From contig JAQFVV010006197.1 in NCBI GenBank assembly GCA_028023455.1, forward strand, positions 13,573,254 to 13,637,253: a stretch of DNA of 64,000 nucleotides, read 5' to 3'. Under the pieces are notes generated by a model. That model made no database searches, was not told the DNA's origin, and saw only the letters and a program-made list of their open reading frames with translations. Position 1 is the first letter of the stretch. Every line of letters begins with the position of its first letter. Source of the stretch: Epiperipatus broadwayi. Lineage: Eukaryota; Onychophora; Udeonychophora; Euonychophora; Peripatidae. The position numbers and the translations under genes are program-made. Shown here piece after piece: positions 47,595 to 58,792 of this stretch.

Positions 47595-49675
47595 AGGCAA
47601 CATTATGAATGACAAATTTTAACATTGAAATTTAATCATTTAAAGTATAAAATTTTAAATACACCAATGAAGTTTTTAGTTTCTTTAAAGTTTTTGGGCT
47701 GGGAGGGTGGTTCCTCTGAAGTGAATGAACATGTTTAACTGCATAGTTGTGTGTAATCAGATATTGGAAATTACTTTAAACAGGTCATAGTTTCCAACCT
47801 AGATAACTATTCATGAGGATTTAGAGATTATAACTAGATGTAAAATAAGAAAGGAAAAAACTTTAAAAACCCTTACCGATTAGAACTTAACTAGCTTTGT
47901 CTTCTATGAAACTCTTTCTCAAAAAACTTGAAAAGCATTTTCCTTGATCACCGAGTAACTTAGTATAGAAAACTTCCACATTGTAAAAATGGTATAACAT
48001 TACTGCACTAGAGAATGTTGATTTTTGAAGATTAAACATTTCAGTGCAGTATATAATTGGGTATCAGCCATTTGATACTTTTTAATTTAGACAGTTCGGC
48101 ATTTTTTCTCATAGGCTTATAAAACAGATGACAAGTTCTTTTTAGATATTCCATACCATCTATTTAGGTTATTTCATTAGTAAAAAAAAAAAACCCTTTT
48201 ATTTTAGTATTATAATTCATATATTGATGATGTATATTATAAACCTAGTAACAGGAGTGTAATTTCTATATAATCAAATTTGAAGAAGTATATATGTGTG
48301 CACCTATGCATGCATGTATATGATAATGAAAGAGAAAATACACCGTTCATAAATTAAAGGGCATTTGAAGATCTTTTTGGTTTCACCTATTTCAAATCGT
48401 GTTATAAATAAAATTTTATCGATTCCTATTGAAAATAAAGTGGTGTGTTTAAATCCAAGAAAAAGAATTATGAATTAACAACATTTTTAAAACTATAAAT
48501 AAAATAGTAAAAGTTGGCAAAGAATTTTCTCTTTTCTAATGCTTATTATATAAAAAAAAGAAAGCAAATTCTTTCTTTTGATGAATGTAATGGAACCTTT
48601 TTTTCTATGGAGTCTGAGATAGTAGAATAATTTGCATTATGGCAGGTGCTACAGAGAACAAAAGAATAATTTACATTACTGTACGGGCGATGGCTAATGT
48701 CGCAGTCAATAAGCAGTTATTCAGTTAGAGATCAACTTCATTCTAGAGTGGACTTACAGAGTCCAAATTGCAAGATATAGTTTAAAGCAGATGAAGTGCG
48801 CCGTATGGAGAAGAGTTTGCCTTACTGATAATTGAAATTGTAATATTTATATGAGAAGCTATAAGTTTGCTTTATTGTAGAGGTAAATTTTTTGACATGC
48901 TGGGAAGAACAAATAGCACATCAGTCGGTAGATCCTGAGTGGCAGCCCATCCAGTAAATGTGTATCGGCCACAAAAGATCAAAAACTGTGCTATGCAGCC
49001 AAATTGCCAAAGATACTTATATGTATTTTATATGCATTATACTAATATAAAACTAAATTATAGATGAAGAGAAGAAATGTGCGTTTTAAGAAAATTTATA
49101 AAGATGACCGACTGTAATTCTAGAGAAGAGAACGAATATGGGAAAGTTAAGAAGTAAAACTTTACATATATGTTTTTTTTTTAATATTATTTTTATGATA
49201 TTGAAAAGAGATTTTAGACTTATAAAGATTGAAAAAAATGAATTATTGTGATATGTTATCCTGTAGATTTACATTTTGAATTGTGAGTATAAAACTCAAA
49301 CTGAAAGATATTAAATTCGGCATTATGTTTCACTTCATATATATATACTTATGTGGAATTTAAGTAAAACTAAAATTCTAATTACTATTTATTAAAAATA
49401 TATTAATGACTATGTGATTGAGGTAAATATACAGTATATACTTGAAAGTACTGAATATCTTGGAATTGAAATATATGAACTATTGATTAAAATTATATTA
49501 ATTATTAGGGGCTTGATTTGAGATTTGACTTTGGAATTATTATTATAAACCTACAACCAAATTATATACGTTTTATTTTATTAATAAATGATTATATTGT
49601 TTTATTAATCCATTATGTTTGTTTTTCATAAGTTTAAATATTATGACTTCAACACACACACATATATGCTAGTTT
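47595..49675. other. AT-rich non-coding DNA
   Basis: No coding remnant recognised. A less AT-rich patch at 48630-48830 and another at 48895-49015 have no open frame or family motif. Confidence 0.45.
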
Positions 49676-49684
49676 GTAAAAAAT

Positions 49685-49765
49685 ATTCACAATTCTGAGA
49701 ACATGTGAACCACCGAGGAATGTGCTGGGGTGTTATGCTCACGATTTGTAAATGATGATGATCAT
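49685..49765 (+). repeat. Possible RTE 3'-end fragment
   Basis: GTGAACCACCGAGGAATGTG, then CTGGGGTGTTATGCTCACGA and GTAAATGATGATGAT resemble an RTE-type 3' tail, which in the copy at 26.0 kb also ends in an ATG repeat. The fragment is short and non-coding, so the assignment is weak. A separate (CAT)n tract lies at 49880-49899. Confidence 0.3.
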
Positions 49766-49769
49766 TATC

Positions 49770-50640
49770 TTACATAATTCTAAGTAAATGTTCTCTTTTG
49801 AGGAGGTTTGGTGCTGGGAGTTTTTTTCAATAGAAACCAAAAACAAATAGAATACTTTAGAATGATTGTGATAATAAAACCATCATCATCATCATCATCC
49901 CTGTAGTTGAATTTAATGATATAGATTTAAACTATGATATATAAGATTTCCAGATATAGGTAGGGATATTCTTACATTTCTAACTATATATTCATGCTTA
50001 TTGCATGCATATGTTGCGTATATCATTGATTTTGGATTGAAATCCGAATTACTAAAATATTTACTGATACAAAATGCACATTTACCATTACAATATGAAG
50101 AGGAAAGATTCCTAGATTAAAATGGAAAAAGGGAAGAGAGAAGTGCCGGACAAAAAAAATAATAAAAATAATCTTAATCTGGTTATTTGATGCTAATCCT
50201 GTCACTTTGATGCTTAACCATCTTTTGATTACCCAAAGAACTAGCCATGGAATAAGTAAATTATAATTTACTTTAAGTTTTAATTTTTTTGTTTGAAAGC
50301 AATCTAAAAATAAATCAGTATATTTCTTTGTAGATCTAAATATAATGCACGAATTTTATTATAAACAAACTATTAGATATTTAATGATAATAATTTATGC
50401 TATGCATTGCAGGTTTTTTGTTTTTTTTTATCAATTAGTTGCAAATAATAAGTTAAAAGAGTTTGGATAAATACATCTATATTTTTAAACAAACTGTAAT
50501 CCATCAAAAAAAGTCTGGAAGAAAATAAAACCTCGATTTTATATATATTGGTTCTTTAATATTGCTTTAATTAAATTTTCGTACACATAAAAAATAAAAT
50601 GTTGGGTACTACTAGTGACCTCACTAACAGTTTAAAATTC
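49770..50640. other. AT-rich non-coding DNA
   Basis: Contains a (CAT)n microsatellite at 49880-49899 and otherwise nothing recognised. The open frame 50023-50205 (minus) lacks motifs. Confidence 0.5.
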
Positions 50641-50942
50641 AGGATGAAGCTGGGTTTTTTTTTTTTCTAAAAAGAAATTTATTTAACAAATTTAATATGA
50701 TTTACAAGTTACAATCAAGTGTAATAGTTTGTATTGGAATTAAAGTTTATATTGGAACTTTGATCTGTGAGACATTTAGGTTGTTCATGTGCCACAGTTG
50801 GGACCATCTCAATGTTTATAAAGTTCTTTTTTTGTGGGTGATGTTTGCCTAATATAGCACAGGTTGGGCATATGCTATGATTTATATCTTGTAGTCATTT
50901 AGGGCTATTGTGTTGTTACATGTGGTTGAGTTGTCACTTATA

Positions 50943-51756
50943 CTATTGCTGCAGTATTGGAATCTCAAAGAGTTTCCAAGTGTCATCAAAGGTGCTGTTG
51001 GAGGCAAGCATTTGATCTCTTTTCTTTATTTTGGTAATGGTGTCAATGAAGGTGAGAGCTGGGTTTCGACTTGAATCCTCAATGGCTAGTTGACAGCGTA
51101 CCAGCCATAATGAGAATGTGAGGAAAATGGCCAGTCGGATCCAAGCATATGTTTTTGTGCCTAGGCATCTTTGAATAGAGGTGATCATGTTGTAGTTTAT
51201 TTTAGAGTTAGAGTGAATTAACTGTCTGATGCAGTTGTACTTAGGGCATATGTTAATGATATGGTCAATTGTTTCCTCCTCTCACTGACAGAGCTGACAT
51301 TGGAGATCCAGGTTGCCATGGCTTCTTCTGTATACTAGAAACGATCTAGTGGGAAGTGCGTTAAGATTTAACTTTATCACAAAGTCAAGATATTTGGCTT
51401 CCAGGCTCCAGAACCTAAATTGGGAGATGATTTTTTTATTTGTTATTTTAAGCCTGCAATCCTGTACTTGGCTGTGTGGGTGTTGTAGGCTATAGGCTTC
51501 CCAATAAGTTATTTTTGGAATTGTATGAGGGTGGATTTCTTTTAGTTAGGTTGAAGTAGTAGGCTGAGAGGGATAGGATCCAGTCCTGTTTATGTGGTGG
51601 CGGTCGATCTGTGGGGGAGATTGTTGGAGCAAATTCTAGACTGTCGAAAGTTAATGAGAGTTTGTGGATGAGATTATGAATTTTTTTGCAGGGTGAAAGT
51701 TGAGACTGCATGGAGGGACAATCCGTTGAGCCGTTGAGCCTAGATGGATGGCGCAT
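50943..51756 (-). pseudogene. LINE ORF2, thumb and C-terminal domain
   Basis: Two frames cover the end of ORF2: 51756-51490 (88 codons, Ser/Pro/Leu-rich with ILSLSAYYFNLTKRNPPSYN) and 51188-50943 (81 codons, TYAWIRLAIFLTFSLWLVRC, then ITKIKKRDQMLASNSTFDDT). Between them lie CQLCQ and ETIDHIINICPKYNCIRQLI (about 51300-51215), the post-RT Cys motif also found in the LINE at 31.6-33.1 kb. An in-frame stop interrupts the CQLCQ segment. The region runs to within about 280 bases of the A-tail. Confidence 0.8.
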
Positions 51757-51980
51757 CCCTCCATGCTAATGGTGACTGTCTTGCCACTCCAAAAATTTTT
51801 AGAGCACATTGAGTTAAGTTTGTTTTCAAATTTTTTTGTTAATCTAACAATTGGTAAGTAATAGTTGATTTTAGAAAAAAGGACTTTGTTTAATATGGTT
51901 ACCTTTCCATGCAGTGAAAGGTATATTTTGGAGAGAGATGTTGTTATTTTATTAGCTGAATTTAATATGTCATTTTGAAA

Positions 51981-52385
51981 TTAGTGAGGTGATGGTGGCT
52001 GGGGGTTTATAAAATGGTATTCCAAGGAAGTTTGCGGCTCACCCAAAAAGGTGCTGTTGATTCTTTTTCCAGTTGCAATTTTCCATGTCGCCAATTTTTG
52101 GAGGTTAAAGGTAAGTTTATATTGAGAAGTGTATTTGGTTAGTATTTTGTAGAGGAGAGGAAGGTATTTGTGTGAAGGTAATATTATGAGTATATCATCC
52201 ATGTATGCCAGTACTCCTACTTCTTTCTTTAGACAGGGCACATAGATGCCAGGCAGTTGCCTTTGGATGTCAACAAGGAGAGGGTTAATGTATGCTGCAA
52301 ATAGGAGAGCACTGAAGGGAGAGCCCTGTGGGATGGAGAGTGTAGGTTTGAAGCAACTGGAAGTGTTCCCATTTAGAGATATCAT
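51981..52385 (-). pseudogene. LINE ORF2, reverse transcriptase palm (frame-shifted continuation)
   Basis: This frame (134 codons shown; it is open further upstream, to about 52465) carries IPQGSPFSALLFAAYINPLL (RT motif with the conserved PQGSP at about residues 19-23) and VLAYMDDILIILP, with the catalytic YMDD at residues 61-64. It continues the RT begun in the 52451-54229 frame but in another register, because of a one-base change near 52460. The upstream extension of this frame (QTLAEYSVPNPFLQIIDNLL) joins smoothly to the motif A region, so a single indel explains the break. It then runs through KLTFNLQKLATWKIATG, the region after the catalytic box. Confidence 0.9.
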
Positions 52386-52450
52386 TATTTGGCAGTTACT
52401 GAGCAGGTTGTCAATGATTTGTAAGAAGGGATTAGGTACGGAGTATTCTG

Positions 52451-54229
52451 CTAGTGTTTGAGAAGAATATTGGTCCTGACAGAATCAAACGCTGCGGCTA
52501 TATCAAGTTGTATGGCAATTGCTTTTGTCTTTTTGTGAGTCCTAAGGTAGTTTACAAGGGTTTTAACTTGGGCCATGGCTAGGATGGTGGATGAACCTTT
52601 TTTTGCATATTGTGCATTGGAAAGGTGTTTTAGTATGCATTCTTGGATTGAGTCTTTTATAATAGACTCTATGATTTTTATCATGAGGGGGGTCATTGAA
52701 ATTGGTCGGAGACTTGAAAGTTCTGTTGGAGGTTTGTTCTTTTTGAGGAAGGGAACCATTGCTATAGGGTAGAGGTTTGGAATGTTTTTCCTACCCTCGG
52801 CCAGATAGTCAATCATTTGTGCTATTATTGGAATAGATAACTGGCTAAGATGGGAGATGAGAAAATGAGGAATGCCATGAATGCCTGGATGTATTCTGTC
52901 TGGAAGTGATGCTAATTTGTTGTGTATTATTTTGTGTGTGATATTGTGAGGGTCTGCAGTTTCAGATTCATTCCAGGTGGTTGTTGGTAGTTCTGGCTCA
53001 GCTTGTAGAGAGTCTTGGAAGTGTTGTTTGATTCCCTCTATCATTTGCAGTTCAATCCAGGATTGACCTTTGTGAGTGATCATGTTTGGTACATTTTTAT
53101 TTTTTGTGGTTCCAAGAGCCCAGCGAATGTATCCTCGAGTCCAACAGTGCTGAGACTGCAGGTATAGCTTAGCTCTTTTGATGGAGAGGTATTCGGCAAG
53201 TTTTATTTGTTTACTTTTGTATTGTAGTTTGAGTGCTATTATATTTTTGATGTTTGATGTATTACTTGGGATTTCACTGAGTTTGGTGTTTATTTCCATT
53301 AAATCCTTCAGCAATCTTACTGGACCTTTGAGTTTCCGAGTGTAATTGCTAATTAGAGAGTGCAGGATCTCAATGAATGAAAACCAAGCAACCTCTGTGG
53401 GAGTTATTAAGATATTTATTTTGTGGAAGTAAATGTAGGCTTCAGAGATGATAGCTTCTGTTGCTGTTGTGCGTGTGATCATACGTATTGTTTGTGGGCT
53501 TGATTCTTCAGTATATAAAGTCTTATCTGGTGTGATATCGATGAGTTGTGCAAGGTGATCTGAGAAGGATGTAATTTGTAGCTTTGCTTCAATTTGAAAA
53601 TGTAGCTCGGGAGAGTAGTAGAACAGATCTATCAGAGTTCTGGTATTCTGAGTATAGAAGGAGAAAGATCCTGGAGGTAGAAATCCCTCCCCGCACATGA
53701 GTGTTTTGTTAATTAGGTGTAGGTATTTGTTGTTGAAGTTGGTGTAACTGATATTAAAGTCACCAAGCAGCAGAATAGGGGCTGGGTTAGATTGTAGGAC
53801 CATGTTGATCGTCTGTACTATGTAGTGGTAGTTGGTGGTTGAGTTCTGGGTATAAATGAATACAATGTTTAAAATAAAATTGTTACAGTTAACTTTGATT
53901 ATCATTATGTTGTTATCAAGATACAGGATATTAAAGTCATTTGGTGGTGATTTTCTATTGATAATAATACCTATCCCTCCAGAGGCTGTGAGAGCTGTGG
54001 AGAAATTTAGAAAGCCATAGTTTTCAAGCCCTTCAGTAATTGTGTAGCTTGAGTTTACATGATATTTTGTTTCTGCCATCAGGAATATGTGAGGAGAGTT
54101 GGAGTTTATCCATTGCCTGATGGCATGTATGCGTTGGGGAGAGTTAAGGCCTCTCACATTAATGCTTACTATTTTGATTGACATAATTGTTGTATTATCT
54201 TTGGAGCATTGTACGAATGTACTGTGCAT
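52451..54229 (-). pseudogene. LINE ORF2: APE endonuclease and N-terminal half of RT
   Basis: 592 codons. Residues about 18-232 are an apurinic/apyrimidinic-type endonuclease with all main catalytic positions: SINVRGLN (Asn24), LMAETK (Glu53), LLGDFNI (Asp157, Asn159), TRTLIDLFYY (Asp201) and SFSDHLAQLI (Asp224, His225). Then comes a linker and the start of the RT: LSSLRPISMTPLMIKIIESI (about 504-523) and LDIAAAFDSV (575-584), holding the first catalytic Asp. The frame ends at a stop just after this because of a one-base shift; the rest of the RT lies in another frame. In an intact copy ORF2 would nick target DNA and reverse-transcribe the element RNA in the nucleus. The plus-strand frames across it are shadows. 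Confidence 0.93.
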
Positions 54230-54239
54230 TACTTATTTT

Positions 54240-55075
54240 GTTTGTGTATGTTATTGTTCTTGGAGTGGTGAGAACCAATCCGCTATGAAATCATTTGATT
54301 TGTTTGTGTATTCAAGAAGTGTGACTTTTTCTTGGCTACTAGGTAAGTTGATGTGGGATTTTCCATCTTTTGTGGAGTATGTGTCATTTTCTATGAGCTC
54401 TGATTCATGTATAGACTGTCCTTTCTTTTCAGGTGATGATACACTTTTTTTCCTTCTCTTATTATTGTTATCTTTGGATGGAGAAGGGTCAATGGGTAGG
54501 ATAGGTTTTGTATTTTTTGGGTTGATGTATGTGTCTTCATCTGAGCTTGGACTGCTGGAGAGGTTGTGTTTTTTCTTATTACGTTTTCTCTTTTGGCTTT
54601 TATCCCGAATTGGATGTTGCAGAACATTGTTTTAGTTTGTGCAAGATGTGTTTTGTTGATAGATTATTGTGTCATCAGAATCTGTGTCACTTTCTTCATT
54701 GGAATCATTATTGTTGTTTGTTAGAGTTGTGATATTTCCATCATTATTAATTTGCCCTTGCTGATTTGGAGTGTTTAGTATATCAAGGTTGTAAGTGTTT
54801 GATTTTATTAGGGTTGAGGGGTTGGGTATGAGAGGGTCACTGGTGAGATTGAGTGGTGTGATCCTTGTTTTGGTGACTGGTAGTATTATATCCATTGACT
54901 TGTGTTGTTGTGGAGAATGCATGATAGTTGGACTTAAGGTATTGTTATAGATTGCACTGGTTTGAGTTCTATTTATGCCTAATGATTGAGTTGTTTCTGG
55001 ATTTTGTTCAGATCTGTTTGGTTCTGTGTTTTCTGTCTGCATGGGTTCAAGTTGGATTAGGTTTTCAGTGATCAC
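54240..55075 (-). pseudogene. LINE ORF1, low-complexity C-terminal tail
   Basis: The frame 55075-54632 (147 codons) is rich in Asn, Thr, Ser and Pro (for instance NNDGNITTLTNNNNDSNEES, followed by DTDSDDTIIYQ). A further frame at 54627-54391 is basic and polar. They lie between the CCHC domain and ORF2, and presumably belong to the end of ORF1. The tail is out of frame with the CCHC frame, overlapping it by 11 bases. The start of the 55075 frame is not an ATG, so it is a continuation rather than a separate gene. Confidence 0.65.
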
Positions 55076-55682
55076 CTTTGTTGTTGTTGTGTTTGATTCT
55101 GGATTTCTTGAAACATTTGTGAATCTTGTTTTTCTTGGATCTGCAGTTTTTGCAGATCCTTGCCGGACAGTTCTTGATTAGGTGAGAGTGTTCAAGGCAG
55201 TGAAAGCACTGTGGTGGAAAGCCATGGAGTGATATTACCATTGGGGATCCACGTGCATGAACCTCAGTAGGAATGTCTGTGGAGCAGACTCCATTCTTCA
55301 GGGTGATGGTGAATGCAGCTGTGTTAGTTGGAATGAGATCAAATTTCCCGATTTTGCCATATTTCTCAAGTATGGACTGTAGTTCACTGTGATTGAAATT
55401 CATAATACAGTTCTTTATGATGCCGTGTAATGTTGTAGGTCTGTTGTTATCAATTGTTATTAAATATTTGTCATTAAGAACTCTGATGTTATTTTTGAAA
55501 GAGTTTTTTCCTCCCCATGTTTTGAATTCCGTTATTATGTATCTGTCATTGAGGTGAGTAAAAATTCTGTTAATGCTTGTTGCTATGTTTTTTTCTGTTA
55601 CCATATTTATAAAATTCTCAAGTGGGAATTTGAAGAGATTGCCATTTGTGTCTGTTGTTGTTAGGATGAGTGTTTTTATCAT
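55065..55682 (-). pseudogene. LINE ORF1, nucleic-acid-binding core with CCHC knuckles
   Basis: 205 codons. Residues about 85-150 (SELQSILEKYGKIGKFDLIP and what follows) look like an RRM-type or gag-like fold. The end is Cys-rich: CFHCLEHSHLIKNC (CCHC with spacing C-x2-C-x4-H-x4-C) followed by CKNCRSKKNKIHKC (a second knuckle with a longer third gap). Such proteins coat LINE RNA and take part in reverse transcription. The frame before it belongs to the same ORF1 in another register (about 55690-56480), so the ATG at 55682 is unlikely to be the true start. Confidence 0.85.
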
Positions 55683-55689
55683 TAGTGTA

Positions 55690-56450
55690 GTTTATAAAAG
55701 ATTTCATTAATTTATCTGGAACAGAATTGTTAAATTTAGTTTGTATGTCTTGGTAGGTTTGTTCATTATCCTGTATTGGGTTTGTGTTTCTAAAATTATG
55801 TATAGTTTGGATGTCTTCTTCTGCATCTAGATTAATAATGCTTAGTAATGGGCTGTTGTCTGGATTAGGGTTTAGTTCGTTTTGGGAAGAGGAAAATGAT
55901 GTATGATAAAGTGTTTCAGCATAAGATTTATTTTTATTTTGGTAAGTTTTTTATTTCCATATTATTTTCATTCTGAAATTGTTCTGTATGATCCGTTTTT
56001 GTTTGTTTGGAATCTGTAGTTTTCCAATTTTTATTATTTAGTGGATCGCTACAATGTGACTGCTTTGTAGCGGTTTTGTTTAACGTTTGATTTGTAGCAG
56101 AATCGGTGTTAAAATTGCTGTTGGAATTTGTTTTAGCTTTTGAACTTATTGGTTTAGTTGGGTTATTGTCTAAGAGGAGTGGATCTGTTGTTATATGTTG
56201 ATATTTGTTTTTAATTTTGTTTGGGGAATGTCCGTGGTTAACGTGTACATAGTTATCGTTATTTTCTTGGTTTGTGCCCTCTTGCGATTTTGTGAAATAA
56301 TTATTGATTAAACTTTGAGAATTAATATCTCTGCTATCTGACGCTTCTAGGGCAAACTTTTTCCGTTGATAATTAAGTTTTTTTTGTTTCTGAATCTAAT
56401 TCTTTTGGTTCCAAAGCTCTAGAACTAATATTAGATTTTTTATGAATTAA
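55690..56450 (-). pseudogene. LINE ORF1, Asn-rich middle region
   Basis: Frames broken by stops encode a polar, Asn/Thr/Ser-rich region, for example NNYFTKSQEGTNQENNDNYV, then NSNSNFNTDSATNQTLNKTA (56100-56300). After a shift near 55940 another frame gives SYAETLYHTSFSSSQNELNP and DKLMKSFINYTNDKN leading up to the CCHC frame. Composition and position link it to ORF1. It has no recognisable domain. Confidence 0.6.
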
Positions 56451-56452
56451 TT

Positions 56453-56590
56453 TGTGATGTGATGTGATGTGATGTATTATGGCTTCTCCGTAAACGAAGT
56501 CAAGAATATCTCAGCAATTATGCCCAGATAAACCTGTTAGTCACTTTCTTTTACATTCCCCACTCTAAATTTACCCATAATCTGCTCTAT
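56453..56590 (-). repeat. Non-coding module with (TGATG)n tract inside LINE ORF1
   Basis: Between the Asn-rich ORF1 frames lies a stretch without coding character: on the minus strand TGACTTCGTTTACGGAGAAG, CCATAATA, then a (CATCA)n tract of about four units (56453-56475 on the plus strand). A 3'-terminal short tandem repeat is typical of some SINE and LINE 3' ends, so this may be a small insertion in the LINE. No flanking duplication was found. Confidence 0.35.
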
Positions 56591-56919
56591 CCCATTTCCA
56601 CAACATAATTTTTGTCGCCCTCTTGCGGATTTTCAAAATCGTTTTCGCTATTTACGATACTTTCAAAGTTGAAATTTGCTTTTTTGAATTCTGTTTTCAT
56701 TGCTATTTGACCAGAGTTATTTTTAAAGGTATTGCTAAGGTTAAAATTTGGTGTATTATGTGTAATTTGATCATTATTTAGGCTTTTAAAATCATCTGTG
56801 CTTGCATTGAAATTTGTGTCATTGTGTCTTTTTTCATCATAATCGGTTTTAATAGGACTATTTACGGTTTTAGAATTATGCTTGCCAATGGCAGATTCAG
56901 GGCTTTTTTGCCCCTCCAT
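56587..56919 (-). pseudogene. LINE ORF1 N-terminal part
   Basis: 110 codons beginning MEGQKSPESAIGKHNSKTVN; polar and rich in Asn, Asp, Ser and Phe (DFKSLNNDQITHNTPNFNLS), no known domain. It is the most upstream open frame of the LINE and the ATG at 56919 is a reasonable start of ORF1. The frame ends at 56587, where the non-coding module begins. Confidence 0.55.
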
Positions 56920-57004
56920 GTTTATTAAGTAATTTTAAACTCACTTACCCGCTGCCTTGAGTTGTTTTAACAACTCCAATTTCCAGAAATCTAATTATTA
57001 TTTG

Positions 57005-57560
57005 GTTTATTTTCTCACTCGATTTACAGTGTTGCTGAAGAATATACGCCATAAGGTGTATGTATGTCTAACTTTTATATATTAGCAAGATTATTAGAAA
57101 TAATTATATGTATATTTCTAGAAATAATCTGAAACTGCAAAAAGTCTGTTGATAAGCTGACCACAAAGAATGAGTAGAATTATATTATGATTCAAATTTG
57201 TCATTATTGATGAAGGCAGTGATCTCACAATTGAGTGCTGAGACCACTGTCTTGTCTTTACTTTTAATGTTTAATATTGTTAGTATTTCTTCTGGTAAAA
57301 CAATATTTTTAGCTGACTTTAATATTCTTTGTTTTTTTTTTTTTAATTTTAAAAAAAAAATACTTTTTTCATTAAAAAAAATTCTTGCTCAATAAAAATG
57401 TTTATAAATATACATTATTTACATATTGATAATTAATTATGTTAATACTTTTCATGGGTTAATCATAAGAAACGTTGTTCACCAGACTGAATCAATTACT
57501 TTAAGATTTATGTTATAGGTTAATGGTAAAGCAATTTTTAAATAGGTCATAGCAAAGTAG
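57005..57560. other. AT-rich non-coding DNA
   Basis: Nothing recognised apart from A and T tracts near 57332-57362. It may include the LINE 5' end. Confidence 0.45.
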
Positions 57561-58065
57561 TGGGCTTCTAAACAATCCCTCGGGGCGTTACTCACTAAGA
57601 GAGCTAATTGCCAAATTATGAGGATTTGAATGGTTTTTATTTTTACTTTATCTTATAGCTCAGGGGTCAGCAACCTTTTAGTAGTGTGGTGCCGAACCAA
57701 TGTTACAATGTTATTCCACGTGCCGACATGATTTTAACAATCTTATTATATTATCAAAATTGGTTGTTATAATGAGCTTCAAAGTTATATATATTATAGT
57801 ATATAATATATACTACTATATAATATATACTTTTGAAGTCCATTATAACTGGATCTTATATTATTGGTCATTCAATATTTTTAAATACTTAGAATCATGT
57901 GAAAAGTACCTTTTTTTTTTAATTTGTAAATTTTTAACATGCTTATTAAAAATTATATTACAAATTATAAATTACAACTTTTACCTATACAAAATATATA
58001 ATTTAAATAAATAAAAAATGTCATGAATTCTAATAAGATTAGCCATTTTTTATTATTAAAATAAA

Positions 58066-58783
58066 TTAATGTGAACATTGCCCTTGTACCTCTTTGCTCA
58101 ATTGCTCAATGTCAGGTATGTAATTGGTCACTTTTAGCTTCGTGCAATGTTCAGTTGCTAGGCAACTTCTTTGTGAACTAAAAATATTTTTCATATGTGA
58201 GAAAATTTGTTCATATAAGTAAGTTGAACCAAATGTCAAAAGCAGAACACAAGCACTTTTTTTCAAAGAATTAAATCTTTCAGGTAATGATATCCAACAA
58301 TTGAGAATGACAGCTGACTTTTCTAGACAGTTTCCTTCAAGCATTTTCTGCAATTCTACAAATTTAGTTTTCCACAATTCTGATGACATTAATTCGATTA
58401 ATTCCATTTCAAAACTATCAATATCCATCCTCTCAAAAAGAGATAAATCAAATAGTCATCTTTAAATTAATTAAGTCAGGTTTGATGAGGAAAGAAAATA
58501 TGGGTGTGTGTATTTGGAAATCTTCACATCATTTGGAAAATTCTTCTCTGAGAGCTTCAATGTATTTTTGAAGTTCATCTTTGTTAATGTTAAATTGATT
58601 TGCATGGGCCTTTACATTTGGAAAGTACTTGTAGGTGTTAGTGATAATATCACACCAAAATATATCTAATTTTGATGCAAATTCTTTCCAATATTCAAAA
58701 AGTTCTAGTACTGTTTGACCCTTCCTTTGCAAATGCAAGTTTAACTCATTCAAGTATTGAGTTATATCAGTCAGAAACATCAA
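58066..58783 (-). pseudogene. hAT transposase, C-terminal part with dimerisation domain
   Basis: Two frames: 58783-58529 (84 codons; MMFLTDITQYLNELNLHLQR, GQTVLELFEYWKEFASKLDI) and 58428-58066 (120 codons). The second holds KSACVLLLTFGSTYLYEQIF, SHMKNIFSSQRSCLATEHC and the terminal IPDIEQL segment, which is the hAT C-terminal dimerisation motif (usual form FGSTYLCEQxFSxMKxxKSxxRSxLTDEHL). A stop separates it from the core domain frame, and a stop-and-shift separates its own halves. Confidence 0.9.
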
Positions 58784-58792
58784 TTTGTATAA

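Larger units (their letters stand above)
50651..57000 (-). mobile_element. LINE (non-LTR retrotransposon) with ORF1 and ORF2
   Basis: A nearly complete two-ORF LINE on the minus strand. It ends in a 13-base A-tail (T run 50651-50663 on the plus strand). The element is visibly less AT-rich than everything around it and its frames are long, so it is the youngest large insertion in the window. Order: Asn-rich ORF1 N-terminus (56919), RRM-like and CCHC region (55682-55065), low-complexity tail, ORF2 endonuclease and RT (54229-51981), C-terminal Cys motif and end (51756-50943). Frame breaks make it inactive. The clade is not assigned; a CCHC ORF1 with an APE endonuclease occurs in several groups (I, Jockey, Tad, Tx1). 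No target duplication was found, and the 5' limit is approximate. Confidence 0.93.

Noticed and set aside
54099-54635. 178-codon plus-strand open frame rich in Cys, Phe and Leu
   Set aside because: It lies antisense to the end of LINE ORF1 and the start of ORF2; it has no family motif and is a shadow.
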